Positions 19,606 through 30,234 are shown, counted from the stretch's first letter. The stretch: 64,000 nucleotides of DNA from Aminipila terrae (GCF_010120715.1 NZ_CP047591.1:1798001-1862000); one strand, 5' to 3'. Program-made: numbers and translations. Notes: generated from the letters alone by a model not told the origin.

Positions 19606-21638
19606 TTAAAGAATCAGGCTTCCTACATTATAGATGATAAAAGCCGTTATCCAGGCTACTGTGGTTTGGAAGCATACAGTCAGGATAGCATAACGCCATC
19701 CCCCCAGCTCTCTTCTGATTGTTGCCAGTGTGGCTACGCAAGGCATATATAGAAGACAGAAAGCGATAAAGGCAAACGCTGATAAAGGTGTAAAGATTTC
19801 CGTAAGCATTGTGGTCAATGAAGCACCTTCTGTGGCTCCAGTTAAAACAGCCATAGTGCTTACTACCGCTTCTTTTGCAGAAAGTCCGGTTATTAGTGCG
19901 GTCGCAGCTCTCCAGTCTCCGAATCCAAGAGGAGAAAATATTGGAGAAACTGCCCGTCCCAGGGACGCTAAGATGCTGCTTTCGCTGTTGTTTACCAGAT
20001 TTAATCCAAAATCAAAACTTTGAAGGAACCATATAACAATAGTAGCTATAAATATAACCGTAAATGCTTTTTTTATAAAACCCTTAACATTTTCCCACAT
20101 TCGGAGACAGACACTTTTAGCCGCAGGTACGCGGTAAGGTGGAAGCACCATTATAAAAGGAACGGGATTGCCTTTAAAAATAGTATTTTTAAAAATTGAA
20201 GCACATATGATGGCGACAATAATGCCGGTAAGATAAATGGCGGTCATTATAAGCGCTTTATCGTGACTGAAAAATGCCGCAGTAAACATAGCGTAAATAG
20301 GAAGCTTTGCGCTGCAGGACATAAATGGGATTAAAGCAATAGTCAGTTGTCTGTCTCTTGTACTTGAGAGAGACCTGGTAGCCATAATAGCAGGGACGGA
20401 ACAACCGAAGCCAATAAGCATTGGCACAATGGATCGTCCTGAAAGCCCTAGTTTTCGTAAAAGCTTATCCATTACGAAGGCTACCCGGGGGTGTAACCAC
20501 TGTCTTCTAAAATAGACAAAAAGAAGAATAGTACTGCGATAATTGGAAGGAACGATAATACACTCCCTACGCCTGCGCAAATCCCATCTATGATTAAAGC
20601 ATACAGAACAGGACTGACTCCTGCACCTATAAGGCCGGTACTTATAAAATCAATAATCATATCAATGAATCTGGAAAGCTGGGCACTGAGGAAAGCCCCT
20701 ACAGAGCTGAAAGTAAAATAGAATACAAGAAACATAATTCCCACAAATATTGGTATAGCAAAAATTCTGTGAGTCAGAATTTTATCAATTTTTACGGAAC
20801 GCTCGTGCTCTTTTGTATTTTCAGATATTCTGGTTACTGCCCCAGCACAAATCTTTTCGATAAAGGCATACCTCATATCAGCCATGGCTGCTTCCCGGTC
20901 CGTATGAAGATGATTTTCCATATCTTCTACAATGTGCCATATGATATCAAGCTCCGGACCTTTAAGGGCCAGTTCTTTTAGAATAGGCTCATCACCTTCT
21001 ACTACTTTTGTACAACAGAACCGCAAAGGAAGGCCTGCTCTTTCAGCATCTTCACTTATTAAATGAGCTATTGAGTGAATGGCAGTGTGGATGTATCCTG
21101 TACAGAAATCAAGCTTTTGGGGAATGGTCTGTTTCTGAGCTGCTTCTATAGCATAATGTATTAAATCATGAATGCCATCATTTTTACTTGCGGAGATAGG
21201 TATAACGGGAATAGTAAGCTCCTCTGATAATTTTTGAATATCGATAGAAATCTTATTGCTTTTGACTTCATCCATCATATTAAGGGCTAAAACCATAGGA
21301 ATTTCCAGTTCCATTAACTGCAGAGTTAAATAGAGATTCCTTTCGATAGAGGTGGAATCAATAATGTTGACGATTACATCTGGCCGGCCTTTTAACAGTA
21401 TATCTCTTGTATCAACATCATCAACGGTATAGGCAGAAAGGGAATAAGTTCCGGGCAGTTCGATAACGCTGACTCCTTTGTGTCTACGTACGGGTCCTTC
21501 TTTTGTTGCCCTGTGGGACGTGGAAAAATAGCCAGCATGCTGCTGGCCACCGGTCATCTGATTAAAGACAGTTGTCAAACCACAGTTGGGATTCCCTATT
21601 AAAGCGATATTAATCTTATGTAAGTGCTTTTTATTCAT
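19606..21638 (-). CDS. feoB: Ferrous iron transporter FeoB with degenerate G1 motif, frameshifted
   Basis: Inner-membrane Fe(II) transporter with an N-terminal G domain. The C-terminal part has the family motif RKLGLSGRSIVPMLIGFGCSVPAIMATRSL and the gate regions. A single base is missing in a C5 run (G5 at 20487-20491 on the plus strand); adding one C gives GYTPRVAFVMDKL, the expected Feo sequence. The P-loop reads GNPNCGLTT: the lysine that holds the nucleotide phosphates is Leu21 (codon 21578-21576). Switch I is also unusual, and G3 reads ELPGTYSL instead of the usual Asp form. G4 (NMMDE) is kept. It overlaps feoA by 8 bases. Confidence 0.9.
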
Positions 21639-21873
21639 CTACGGACACCTCTTTAACCTGAATGCGGTTTGCGTCTTCCTTTCTTAATGTGAGCTCAAAG
21701 CCCCGCAAATAAAGTTCGATGGGATCTCCCAAAGGAGCCACTTTTCTTACCAGTACCAGGGTGTTTGGAGTCAGTCCTAAGTCAAACAGTCTGCGCCGAA
21801 GAGCTCCTTCGCCACCTACGGCACTGATGATGCCGCTACATCCCGGTTTTAATTTATCTAAAGTTAATACCAT
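21631..21873 (-). CDS. feoA: Ferrous iron transport protein FeoA
   Basis: An 80-residue SH3-like protein (LDKLKPGCSGIISAVGG through RRLFDLGLTPNTLVLVRKVAPLGDPIELYLRGFELTLRKEDA). FeoA binds and assists FeoB. The ATG follows a GAGGT site and the gene overlaps feoB, so the two are translated together. Confidence 0.95.
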   Translation of the reverse strand: MVLTLDKLKPGCSGIISAVGGEGALRRRLFDLGLTPNTLVLVRKVAPLGDPIELYLRGFELTLRKEDANRIQVKEVSVDE

Positions 21874-21949
21874 TTATTACCTCAAAAATACGTTTTAAAA
21901 ATATAAAATTTATATTAAAATTACCCTTAAGTAGTTAGCTACTGCAAAC

Positions 21950-21977
21950 AGTATAGAGAAAAAAATACAAAAAGTCA
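21950..21977 (-). promoter_or_regulatory. Predicted promoter of feoAB
   Basis: On the minus strand TTGACT (21977-21972), a 16-bp spacer and TATACT (21955-21950), about 75 bp upstream of feoA. I see no convincing Fur or DtxR box. Confidence 0.6.
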
Positions 21978-22242
21978 AGAAAAGGAGAAGGGTTGACAGA
22001 CAACAGCAAATTTGGGGCAATTTGTCAAATAAGGAAGAGCATATTAGTACTGTCAAGTACTAAAATAAAGTTTTTTTGTACAAACATGCATTTTAAAAGT
22101 GCTGAAAAATCAACAAGTTAGCAAGAGGTTACTGCGGTTTCAATTTTCTGAATATGAGCAAAAAGGTATACTTTTTGTTAAATAGTGCTATAATAAATAG
22201 TGTCTTACAAAAGACATAGGAGAAAGAGAGGAGAAACAAGGT
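21978..22242 (+). other. Intergenic region feoA - lytic transglycosylase
   Basis: No gene is visible. It holds a TTGACA/TGTCAA inverted pair at about 21992-22028 and an extended -10 element (TGCTATAAT, 22186-22194) that probably drives the downstream transglycosylase. No clear -35 accompanies it. Confidence 0.4.
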
Positions 22243-23340
22243 ATGGCAAAGAAGCTTATATCTGTGTGGCTTTCATTGACCATTGTACTTTTCTCATCAA
22301 TTTCTATATATGCTGACGATTACGTTCAAGGAGATTTTTTTAACAAAAAAGTCGTTATAAATGGAAGTGAGATTGTAAATTACAATCTGCAATATCCGTT
22401 CTTCCTTTATAAAGGCACGACTTACATTCCATTAAGTACAGATATGGGAAATATCTGTGGATTTGAAGCAAAAATGGACTGGGAAAGCCGCACATTAAAA
22501 CTTCTTAAGACGGAAGAGACTCAAAAGACAATTAGCAAAAATTGGGCCAAAAATAATGGTTACGATATGAAATTACAAGTTATATCAGGAGTCAAAGTAT
22601 TAGCTTATCAAGAACTTGCAGACAAAAAAGGGGCAACCGCTGAGACGAAAGTTGAGGATACAACTGGAGTCATAGAGGCGCCTGAAATGCTAGTCGAAGA
22701 AGTTAATTTAGAAGGGTTGCCAATACTGGCAATTGGAAAGTATTTATTCATTCCTGCAAAGGCAATGAGTAAAAGCAAAGTGTTTAATTGGAATTTATAT
22801 TATGATCCATATTACGGAGTATGTATAAGTACAATTAAAGGAAAAACAGCACAAAGTTTCTGGAGCGAATCAGAATCCAGATACAACAAAGGGTTAGTAA
22901 ACTATATATTAAATTATAACGGCAGCTTATCAACAACCTATGCACAGGATCTGGTCTTTATGTTTAAAAGAGCAGCAGCACTTTATAAGGTAGATGAGAA
23001 ATTGTTATTGGCAATAGCCCATAAGGAAAGTACCTTTAATGCATCTGCAATTTCCAACAGTGGTGCTATAGGACTGATGCAGATAATGCCTGCCACAGCA
23101 GCAAATTTTGGAGTATCAGCACAGCAATTACATGATCCACGTTCAAATATAAACGTAGGAGCTTGTATGATCGGTACAGGTATTACTAACTACAATGGGG
23201 ATAAGGGAAGAGCTTTATCCGCATATAACCAGGGTGCATCCAGGGTTAGCCGGGGAACCTACTCATCAGCTTATGCAACCAGAATAATGTCTGCATATAG
23301 CGGAGTACAAAATTTTCTTTCTGTAAACGGATATAATTAA
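22243..23340 (+). CDS. Secreted lytic transglycosylase with N-terminal stalk-binding-like domain
   Basis: 365 residues. A signal peptide (MAKKLISVWLSLTIVLFSSISIYA) is followed by a region resembling the copper amine oxidase N-terminal domain found on clostridial surface proteins (KKVVINGSEIVNYN ... GTTYIPLS, residues 30-190). The C-terminal SLT domain (about 245-345) has the catalytic glutamate in AIAHKESTFN and the GLMQIMPATAANFGV and SAYNQG motifs. It should cut peptidoglycan glycan strands outside the cell. Starts behind GAGAGGAG. Confidence 0.9.
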   Translation: MAKKLISVWLSLTIVLFSSISIYADDYVQGDFFNKKVVINGSEIVNYNLQYPFFLYKGTTYIPLSTDMGNICGFEAKMDWESRTLKLLKTEETQKTISKNWAKNNGYDMKLQVISGVKVLAYQELADKKGATAETKVEDTTGVIEAPEMLVEEVNLEGLPILAIGKYLFIPAKAMSKSKVFNWNLYYDPYYGVCISTIKGKTAQSFWSESESRYNKGLVNYILNYNGSLSTTYAQDLVFMFKRAAALYKVDEKLLLAIAHKESTFNASAISNSGAIGLMQIMPATAANFGVSAQQLHDPRSNINVGACMIGTGITNYNGDKGRALSAYNQGASRVSRGTYSSAYATRIMSAYSGVQNFLSVNGYN

Positions 23341-23443
23341 TTGAAAAAATAAGATTTTTCATGGTTTTAGAAAAATCGCAGAACAGAATGAAGATTTAAA
23401 AAAATCACGACCAAAAAAGCATATAATATAGAAAAGCAAAAAG

Positions 23444-23469
23444 CCGGGGCATAATATCCCCGGTTTTTT
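23444..23469 (+). terminator. Intrinsic terminator after the transglycosylase
   Basis: CCGGGG (23444-23449) pairs with CCCCGG (23458-23463), followed by TTTTTT. Confidence 0.85.
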
Positions 23470-23595
23470 GTTTGTAAAATTTGTAAACTCCAAGTATAAT
23501 GTTAGAAGATTAAGCAATATAGACATTTCAAATATGTTACATATAAAAGCAGGAATGCATCCAAAATATAAGAAAAAGAGTGTAGAGGTGGAAAT

Positions 23596-24261
23596 ATGAA
23601 CACAAGTATATTTCAAGTAGCTGGACCAGTGATGATTGGCCCGTCAAGCTCACATACTGCAGGAGCGGCAAAGATCGGAAGAATAGCCAGGCAGATTGTC
23701 AATGGAGATTTTGATAAAGTTACTTTTGGACTTTACGGTTCATTCGATAAGACCGGAAAGGGACATGGCACAGACAAGGCGTTACTGGCAGGGGTTATAG
23801 GAATAAGAGAAGACGATGAGAATATTTCAAAGTCCTTTGAGCTGGCAAAAGCAGCTGGCATAGAATTTGAATTTTATTCTGTGGAACTTGATGGAGCTCA
23901 TGAAAATTCTGTAGTAATAACTTTTTATAAAGATGGAAATATTAAATCAAGAATTCAAGGCGCCTCTATAGGTGGAGGAAATGTAAGGATTGTAAAAATT
24001 GACGGATATGAAATTGGCATCAGTGGAGAACTTCCAACCATCTTTGTTAAGCAGGATGATCAGAAGGGTGTTATCAGCCATGTGGCTACTGTGTTAGCTG
24101 ACAACGGAATAAATATAGCAACCATGAAAGTCAGTCGTATGCAGAAAAAACAAGACGCTATCTGCGTGATTGAAATCGATGATTCCGTCAGTGATGACAT
24201 TCTGCAAAGACTGAAAGAACATCCATATATTCAGATTGTGCGGTTTATTGCCTGCGCATAA
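23596..24261 (+). CDS. sdaAB: L-serine dehydratase, iron-sulfur dependent, beta subunit
   Basis: 221 residues. The N-terminal GPSSSHTAGAAKIGRIA motif and a C-terminal ACT domain (KGVISHVATVLADNGINIATMKVSR, from residue about 150) define the beta subunit of the two-subunit oxygen-sensitive enzyme that turns serine into pyruvate and ammonia. GAGGTGG precedes the ATG. The alpha gene follows after 17 bases. Confidence 0.94.
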   Translation: MNTSIFQVAGPVMIGPSSSHTAGAAKIGRIARQIVNGDFDKVTFGLYGSFDKTGKGHGTDKALLAGVIGIREDDENISKSFELAKAAGIEFEFYSVELDGAHENSVVITFYKDGNIKSRIQGASIGGGNVRIVKIDGYEIGISGELPTIFVKQDDQKGVISHVATVLADNGINIATMKVSRMQKKQDAICVIEIDDSVSDDILQRLKEHPYIQIVRFIACA

Positions 24262-24278
24262 GGAAAGGAAAAGAGAAC

Positions 24279-25165
24279 ATGTATAAGAATATAAAAGGGC
24301 TTTTAACATTAGCACAGGAAAGAGATGTACTCCTTTCGCAGATTATTTTGGAAAACGAGATAAAACACAGTGAGAAAAGCCCGGAAGAGATTTTGAAAAT
24401 CATGAAATTCAGATATGAAGTAATGAAAGCTTCAGCAGAAAAGGCCTTGAAGCAGCCCACCAATCCGGAAGGGAATCTTATTTGTGGTATAGCTTCAACC
24501 CAGTACGCTTACGCTAAGGGGAAGAAAGATACCCTTTGCGGAGATTTTATAAACCTGGTTATGGCCAGAGCACTCTCTTCCAGTGAAGTTAATGCCTCCA
24601 TGGGAAAAATCTGTGCCATGCCTACAGCAGGTTCCTGCGGAATTGTTCCATCCGTAGTTCTCTCTGTGGCAGAAAAGCAGCAGGCCACAGAGGCACAGTT
24701 GCTTATGGCTATGATTACTGCTTCAGGACTGGGAGCAATCGTCACAGAAAATGCTACGGTAGCAGGAGCTGAGGGCGGCTGTCAGGCAGAATGCGGAGTA
24801 GCCGCCGCTATGGCTGCGGCAGCAGCAGTGGAATTGTGCGGGGGAACTCCTGCCCAATCCGTAACAGCCTTCAGCTTATCCCTTATGAATATCATGGGAT
24901 TGGTCTGTGACCCTGTGGGGGATTGGTTCAGATACCCTGTGCTCAAAGAAATGCTTCTCAGGCAGTTAATGCTTTACTTAGTGCAGATCTGGCTATGGCA
25001 GGAGTTCAAAGCTATATTGATGCAGATGAAGTTGTGGAAGCTATGTACAAGGTGGGAAAGTTGTTACCTATGCAGCTGAAAGAAACAGCTTTAGGTGGCA
25101 TTGCAGCCACTTGCAGCGGGGCGTGTTTAATTAAGACTATTCAGGAACGGGATAAAAGTGTATAA
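24279..25165 (+). CDS. sdaAA: L-serine dehydratase, iron-sulfur dependent, alpha subunit, frameshifted
   Basis: Catalytic subunit with the 4Fe-4S cluster. The motifs SSSEVNASMGKICAMPTAGSCGIVPSV and EGGCQAECGVA carry conserved cysteines. A G5 run at 24917-24921 should be G6: adding one G turns a spurious frame into VCDPVGGLVQIPCAQRNASQAVNALLSADLA, the standard C-terminal part, ending at 25165. Repaired length is about 295 residues, normal for the family. Confidence 0.9.
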
Positions 25166-25229
25166 TAAAATGTTAGGATAATAAGTAAAATGGAAAAAAT
25201 CCATTGAATTTAGATTTGGAGGAAAAGAT

Positions 25230-26300
25230 ATGGCATCGTTTATATCACCTATAAGGTATGAAAATGAAAAGATGTATCTTCTTGATCAGACTTTGTTGCC
25301 TGGTCAGGAAGTTTACCTGGAAATTGAAAACAAAAAAGACTTATGGGATGCGATTTATGAACTAAAGGTGAGAGGTGCACCAGCTATTGGAGTAGCAGCA
25401 GCTTACGGAATTTATGTCTGCACCAGAGACATTATGGCAGTGAACTTTGAAGACTTCTGTGGCAAGTTTCATGAGGTAAAAGAATACCTGGCTTCATCCA
25501 GGCCTACTGCGGTCAATCTTTTCTGGGCACTGAACAGGATGGAAGAAAAACTGCTTTCCCTTGCAGGAGACAGAGATTATGGATCCTGGGAAGGCGAACA
25601 GGTACATATTAAACAAATGTTAAAAGAAGAGGCGGAAAAGATTTACCAGGAAGATGTGAAGGCATGTTATGAAATGGGAAGAAACGGGTTATCTCTTTTA
25701 AAGCCTGGCATGGGTATTCTTACTCACTGTAATGCAGGGACTATTGCAACTGCTAAATATGGAACCTGTCTGGCTCCTTTGTATCTGGGCCATGAGCAGG
25801 GTTATGATTTTAAAGTTTTTGCAGATGAGACCAGACCATTATTGCAGGGAGCAAGGCTGACTGCCTGGGAATTAAACAAAGCAGGAATTGATGTAACTCT
25901 GATTTGCGATAATATGGCCTCTATTGTTATGAAGAACGGATGGATAAATGCTGTAGTTGTGGGCTGTGACAGAATGGCAGCCAATGGCGATGGCGCAAAT
26001 AAAATAGGAACTTCTGGAGTTGCCATATTGGCCAAAGAATATGGTATTCCCTTTTATATGTTTGTACCTACCTCAACTATTGATTTGAATACGCCTACAG
26101 GAAAGGATATTCATATAGAAGAAAGAAAAGGTGAAGAGGTCTATAAGATGTGGTATGAAAAGCCTATGGCACCAGAAGGCATTAAAACATATAATCCTGC
26201 TTTTGATGTGACGGATGCCAGGTATATTACTGCAGTAGTGACGGAAAAAGGCGTTGTATATCCACCTTATGACGTAAATTTACCTAAGGTATTAAAGTAA
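25230..26300 (+). CDS. mtnA: S-methyl-5-thioribose-1-phosphate isomerase
   Basis: 356 residues, eIF2B-related fold. It converts methylthioribose-1-phosphate to methylthioribulose-1-phosphate. The catalytic cysteine is in LTHCNAGTIATAKYGT and the catalytic aspartate in GCDRMAANGDGANKIGT. No other methionine salvage genes are near, so it may serve 5'-deoxyadenosine or methylthioadenosine disposal by an aldolase shunt; that is inference. Ribosome site GGAGG. Confidence 0.93.
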   Translation: MASFISPIRYENEKMYLLDQTLLPGQEVYLEIENKKDLWDAIYELKVRGAPAIGVAAAYGIYVCTRDIMAVNFEDFCGKFHEVKEYLASSRPTAVNLFWALNRMEEKLLSLAGDRDYGSWEGEQVHIKQMLKEEAEKIYQEDVKACYEMGRNGLSLLKPGMGILTHCNAGTIATAKYGTCLAPLYLGHEQGYDFKVFADETRPLLQGARLTAWELNKAGIDVTLICDNMASIVMKNGWINAVVVGCDRMAANGDGANKIGTSGVAILAKEYGIPFYMFVPTSTIDLNTPTGKDIHIEERKGEEVYKMWYEKPMAPEGIKTYNPAFDVTDARYITAVVTEKGVVYPPYDVNLPKVLK

Positions 26301-26329
26301 ACTGGTTTGGTTTGAGTTAAGGAGCATAA

Positions 26330-27214
26330 ATGAATATTTTTGAGAGAAACGTAAAAAAAGTAGTGATTCTAGCCGTAGTTGCCGCAGCATTTTCTTCGAT
26401 TTTTGTTAAATTAACATCAGCACCAGCTATGGCAATTGGTTTTTATAGATTAGCCTTTGCATTGCCTGTATTTGCAATAATGACTCTGGTTAAACATAAG
26501 GATGAAGTTTTGGCAATGACCAGAAAACAACTGGGGGGATGTGCTGTTGCGGGTATGTGTCTGGCAGGACATTTTTTTTCCTGGTTTACAGGAGTAGAGC
26601 ATACAAGTGTTGCCAGTGCCACAGTTTTAGCCATGACAGATCCTTTTATGATACTTTTAATATCCGTTTTCATATTTAAAGAGAAAACAAATAAAAAGGC
26701 AGTTGCAGGAGTAATAGTAGCTTTTATTGGAAGTATTATCATATCTGGAAGTGATTACAGCATCTCTAAAGATGTACTGTTTGGGGATATTATGTGTCTG
26801 TTTGCAGCACTTTTTATCGGACTTTATTTTATAGCAGGAAATAAGTTCCGAAAAGGTATTAATGCATCAGTCTATGTATTTTTTGTATTTCTTTTCTGCT
26901 GGATTACCTTTACAATTGGAATGATAGTAACAGGAACTCCATTTACCGGATATAGCACAAATGATATGTTCTGGATATTTGTTATGGCTATGGTGTGCCA
27001 GATTGGCGCTCATGCCGTATTCAACTGGTGTCTGGGATATACATCTGCCTTATACATAGCAACCTGTGAAAATCTGGAGACTTTTATTGCCACTGGCCTA
27101 GCGGTAGTTTTGTTCGCTGAAATACCTTCCTTGTGGCAGATTATCGGAGGTCTTACCATTGTTGCGGGTGTAACCTATTATACAAGACATGAGGGCGATA
27201 GCAATGGCTTATAA
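26330..27214 (+). CDS. DMT (EamA) family transporter
   Basis: 294 residues with ten hydrophobic helices in two EamA repeats (RLAFALPVFAIMTL early, ENLETFIATGLAVVLFAEIPSLWQIIGGLTIVAGV late). A metabolite or amino acid exporter; the substrate cannot be read from sequence. It overlaps scpA by 11 bases. Confidence 0.88.
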   Translation: MNIFERNVKKVVILAVVAAAFSSIFVKLTSAPAMAIGFYRLAFALPVFAIMTLVKHKDEVLAMTRKQLGGCAVAGMCLAGHFFSWFTGVEHTSVASATVLAMTDPFMILLISVFIFKEKTNKKAVAGVIVAFIGSIIISGSDYSISKDVLFGDIMCLFAALFIGLYFIAGNKFRKGINASVYVFFVFLFCWITFTIGMIVTGTPFTGYSTNDMFWIFVMAMVCQIGAHAVFNWCLGYTSALYIATCENLETFIATGLAVVLFAEIPSLWQIIGGLTIVAGVTYYTRHEGDSNGL

Positions 27215-27983
27215 AGTGAAAATTGATATATTTGAAGGTCCGTTCGACCTGCTTGTATATTTGATAGAAAATGCCGAGATGAACATATACGATATTCAGG
27301 TGGCAGAAATTACTGGGCAATATCTTGCCTATGTAGAGAGGATGCAGGAGGCAGATGTCAATGTGGCTACGGAGTTTATGGTACTGGCAGCTGCTTTAAT
27401 TGAAATAAAGTCAAAAATGCTTCTTCCAAGAAGTGCACCGATTGAAGAAGGTATTGTTGAAGAGGACCCTAGAACCGAATTAGTGGAAAAGATTCTGGAA
27501 TATAAAAAGTTCAAGGCAGCAGCAGAACTTCTTGAGAATCATGAAAATGAAAAGCTTTTATGTTTTGAAAAACCTAAAGAGGATATGGATCAGTATACCA
27601 ACCAGGTTGACGAATACTTATCTCTTGATATCAGGCAGTTTGTTTCTGCATTCAATTTGTTTTTAAGAAAAAAACAAAGAATTGAGGAAGTAAGAAAGCA
27701 CTATACTCGAGTGGAAAGACAAAAACAAAGTATTGAGATGAAGGTTCAGTTCATCGTAGGTTTTTTTAAAAAGCACAGTCTGAAAAAGATATTATTTAAA
27801 GAGCTGATAAACAAAGAAAGTGACAAATATGATGTTGTTCTTACTTTTACCTCAATGCTTCAGATGATCAGGGATAAACTGATTAGTGTGGAGCAGCACA
27901 GGGCTTTTGGAGATATGGAAATTAAAATGGTACCGCCGGTGAAAGAGGACAGCGTTGCAATAGGAGAATGGGATGACAACTAA
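27204..27983 (+). CDS. scpA: Segregation and condensation protein A
   Basis: 259-residue kleisin of the bacterial SMC condensin. N-terminal YKVKIDIFEGPFDLLVYLIENAEMNIYDI and AAALIEIKSKMLLP are the conserved SMC-head-binding region; the C-terminal winged helix begins near ELINKESDKYDVVLTFTSMLQM. Start at ATG 27204 gives the family N-terminus (MAYKVKI); an ATG at 27189 would add five residues. Confidence 0.94.
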   Translation: MAYKVKIDIFEGPFDLLVYLIENAEMNIYDIQVAEITGQYLAYVERMQEADVNVATEFMVLAAALIEIKSKMLLPRSAPIEEGIVEEDPRTELVEKILEYKKFKAAAELLENHENEKLLCFEKPKEDMDQYTNQVDEYLSLDIRQFVSAFNLFLRKKQRIEEVRKHYTRVERQKQSIEMKVQFIVGFFKKHSLKKILFKELINKESDKYDVVLTFTSMLQMIRDKLISVEQHRAFGDMEIKMVPPVKEDSVAIGEWDDN

Positions 27984-28559
27984 AAAGACAATTAAGTCTG
28001 CTTTTGAGTCTATGATGTTCGTATGGGGGAACCCTTAGACGTAAAAACGGCAGCCGAAGTATTTAATATTAACTGGAAGGATGCTTATGATTATTTTCTG
28101 GAATTAAAACAGGAATATGATCAGGAAGGCAGAGGAATAAGAATAATAGAAGTCAATAAGAGCTTTCAATTTGTCACGGATGCAGATAATTCTTCTTATA
28201 TTGAAAGACTATGCACCCCTGTAAAGGAAAAGAAATTATCTCAGTCGGCATTGGAAGTACTGGCCATTATTGCTTACAAACAACCAATAACAAAAGGTGA
28301 GATTGATTCTATCCGTGGTATAAAGTGCGACAGGGTTATTGAAGGTCTTATAAAAAAAGAACTGATCCAGGAAAAAGGTCGTTCCACTGCCATTGGAAGA
28401 CCTATACTTTATGGGACTACGGATGGCTTTTTAAAGCATTTTGGATTTGAAACGATAAAAGATTTACCGGATATTGAGAACATAGAAAGCGCTGTTGCGG
28501 CAGACGATCCTGAGGATGAGGTGTATGCCCAACAAATCTCACTAGATTTTAATACATAG
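27973..28559 (+). CDS. scpB: Segregation and condensation protein B, frameshifted
   Basis: The true start is ATG 27973, overlapping scpA by 11 bases, and reads MTTKKTIKSAFESMMFVWGEPLDVKTAAEVF once a G is added to the G5 run at 28025-28029. Without it the gene seems to begin at 28023 and lacks its first helix. Two winged-helix domains follow; QSALEVLAIIAYKQPITKGEIDSIRG and GRPILYGTTDGFLKHFGF are family hallmarks. ScpB dimers bind ScpA in the SMC complex. Confidence 0.92.
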
Positions 28560-28575
28560 CAATATGGAGGTAAGA

Positions 28576-29811
28576 ATGAAAGAGAAATCTTATATGCTGG
28601 CAGTGCCCGAAAAAGAACAGGATTTAATGGACTTAGAGGGAATGCTCAGTAGATTGGCACAAGCAGAAGGGATTCGGGTCCTTTCTGAAAATATGGATTC
28701 TGATATCATGAAGCTGGATTTAATCGTAGAAGAAGATCAGTGTCAGGTGGAAATATACCCTACTGGGTTTGAACTTCCTGAAATGTATCGCATACAGCAC
28801 TTTTTCCCAGATGTAGATATAGAGTCTCTGCAGCGGGCAGAAACTGGTTTGGCTGTAGAAATGATTTATGGAGAAGATCCTTTGTCCGCGTATCATGCAC
28901 AGCTTCGGATTATACATGCGTTGTTGCCAGATAAATTAGCTATATTCGATGACAGTTCAGAAAAAATCCTTTCCGGACAATGGGCTGCCCTTGCTGCTTC
29001 ATCAAAGATTCCGCCTGCCCCGAGATATATTTATACAGTTCAGGCTGTAAGCGGAGAAGATGATATTGTGTGGCTTCATACCCATGGATTGAATCGCTGC
29101 GGGTTACCTGAACTGGAAATACTGGATTCTTCTAAAGATGTTTATCAAAGCCATTATTCTGTTATTGAGACTATGGCAAATCGTATGCTGGAATTTGAAG
29201 AGCCTTTAGAACCCATGGAACCGCTTTTCTTAGCCCACATGACAAAAGAGATTAGCCTGATAAGTACATTGGTGCCTTGGAATCAGGCGGTAGAACATTA
29301 TGATGAACATATGCTGGGAGGAAAAACAGACAGAACGGAAAGCCATAATGGAAATACCAGCGCAATCTTTGTTTATCCCACATATGAAGATTTTCAGGAA
29401 GGGCAATATGCTCCTCTTTCTATCTATGACGAATATTTGCAGGATAACCCTCTTTATATGGTTACCACAAAAGAAACAGAAAGAATGAAAGCCCTAGCAG
29501 CAGAGCGAATCGAATATATGAAACAGACTTTAGGCTGTGGAGATAACCATATTTTAGTGAAACTGGGATTAGAAGTTGATGATGAACACAAAACGGAAGA
29601 TAATTTCAGGGAACATATATGGTTTGAATTGCTGGATATAAAAGAGAATGTTCTGACAGCAAAGCTGACTCAGGAACCATATTACATAGCCAGCCTTCAT
29701 GAAGGGTATACAGGTGATTATGGCCTTGATGAAATAACCGACTGGATGATTTATACTCCAGAGCGTAGAATTACACCAGATGATGTTTATCTGATGGAAA
29801 TCAGGAAATAA
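28576..29811 (+). CDS. DUF4026/DUF2314-like protein of unknown function
   Basis: 411 residues, acidic, soluble, no signal peptide or membrane segment. The C-terminal part (FREHIWFELLDIKENVLTAKL through DWMIYTPERRITPDDVYLM) resembles the DUF2314 module that ends DUF4026 proteins. Function unknown. I start at ATG 28576, which follows GGAGG at a normal distance; an ATG at 28564 lies upstream of that site. Directly after the stop comes a MITE-like element whose first hairpin may end this transcript. Confidence 0.7.
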   Translation: MKEKSYMLAVPEKEQDLMDLEGMLSRLAQAEGIRVLSENMDSDIMKLDLIVEEDQCQVEIYPTGFELPEMYRIQHFFPDVDIESLQRAETGLAVEMIYGEDPLSAYHAQLRIIHALLPDKLAIFDDSSEKILSGQWAALAASSKIPPAPRYIYTVQAVSGEDDIVWLHTHGLNRCGLPELEILDSSKDVYQSHYSVIETMANRMLEFEEPLEPMEPLFLAHMTKEISLISTLVPWNQAVEHYDEHMLGGKTDRTESHNGNTSAIFVYPTYEDFQEGQYAPLSIYDEYLQDNPLYMVTTKETERMKALAAERIEYMKQTLGCGDNHILVKLGLEVDDEHKTEDNFREHIWFELLDIKENVLTAKLTQEPYYIASLHEGYTGDYGLDEITDWMIYTPERRITPDDVYLMEIRK

Positions 29812-29822
29812 TTCCAGTATCA

Positions 29823-30234
29823 AAAGGGGTTGTTGCAAAATGCAGCAGCCTCTTTATTTATTCTAATTAGGAGGATTAGACAGCCAAACCCAGGCCACCA
29901 AATTCCCAATGTGAGAGTGAATAAGACAAGAAAAAAAGTTTTTTGCTCTTAAAAATGATAAAAAACAAAAATCTTCGGTAGTATTTTGGGCAAAAACTAC
30001 CGTATTTTATGAAAGTTGAAACTTTATGGTAACTATTTAATAAAAAATCTAACAAAGTATTAAAACTAATGGGTATAGATGCAAAAAGCTACCGGGATTT
30101 AAGTAAAAATGATAATCTCGGTAGCACCAGCAGTATAAAAGGTTTCATGTTCTCCCTCCTAAGCAACAAGTCATTTTATTATTTTGCTTGTCTGCCTAGA
30201 AGAGCGCATAGCATCATTTTGCAACAGCCCCTTT
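29823..30234. repeat. MITE-like element, copy 1
   Basis: A 412-bp non-coding element bounded by 20-bp terminal inverted repeats (AAAGGGGTTGTTGCAAAATG at 29823-29842; its near-complement at 30215-30234). Inside are conserved stem-loops: CGGTAG/CTACCG near 29975-30005, and GCTACCG/CGGTAGC near 30088-30126. A related copy lies at 39578-39953. The ends resemble those of IS1182-type insertion sequences of Firmicutes, from memory. No transposase frame is present. It fills the gap between two converging genes. Confidence 0.75.

Noticed and set aside
29880..30120. CRISPR-like repetition inside the MITE-like element
   Set aside because: Only paired stem arms recur; there are no evenly spaced direct repeats with unique spacers, and no cas genes are present.
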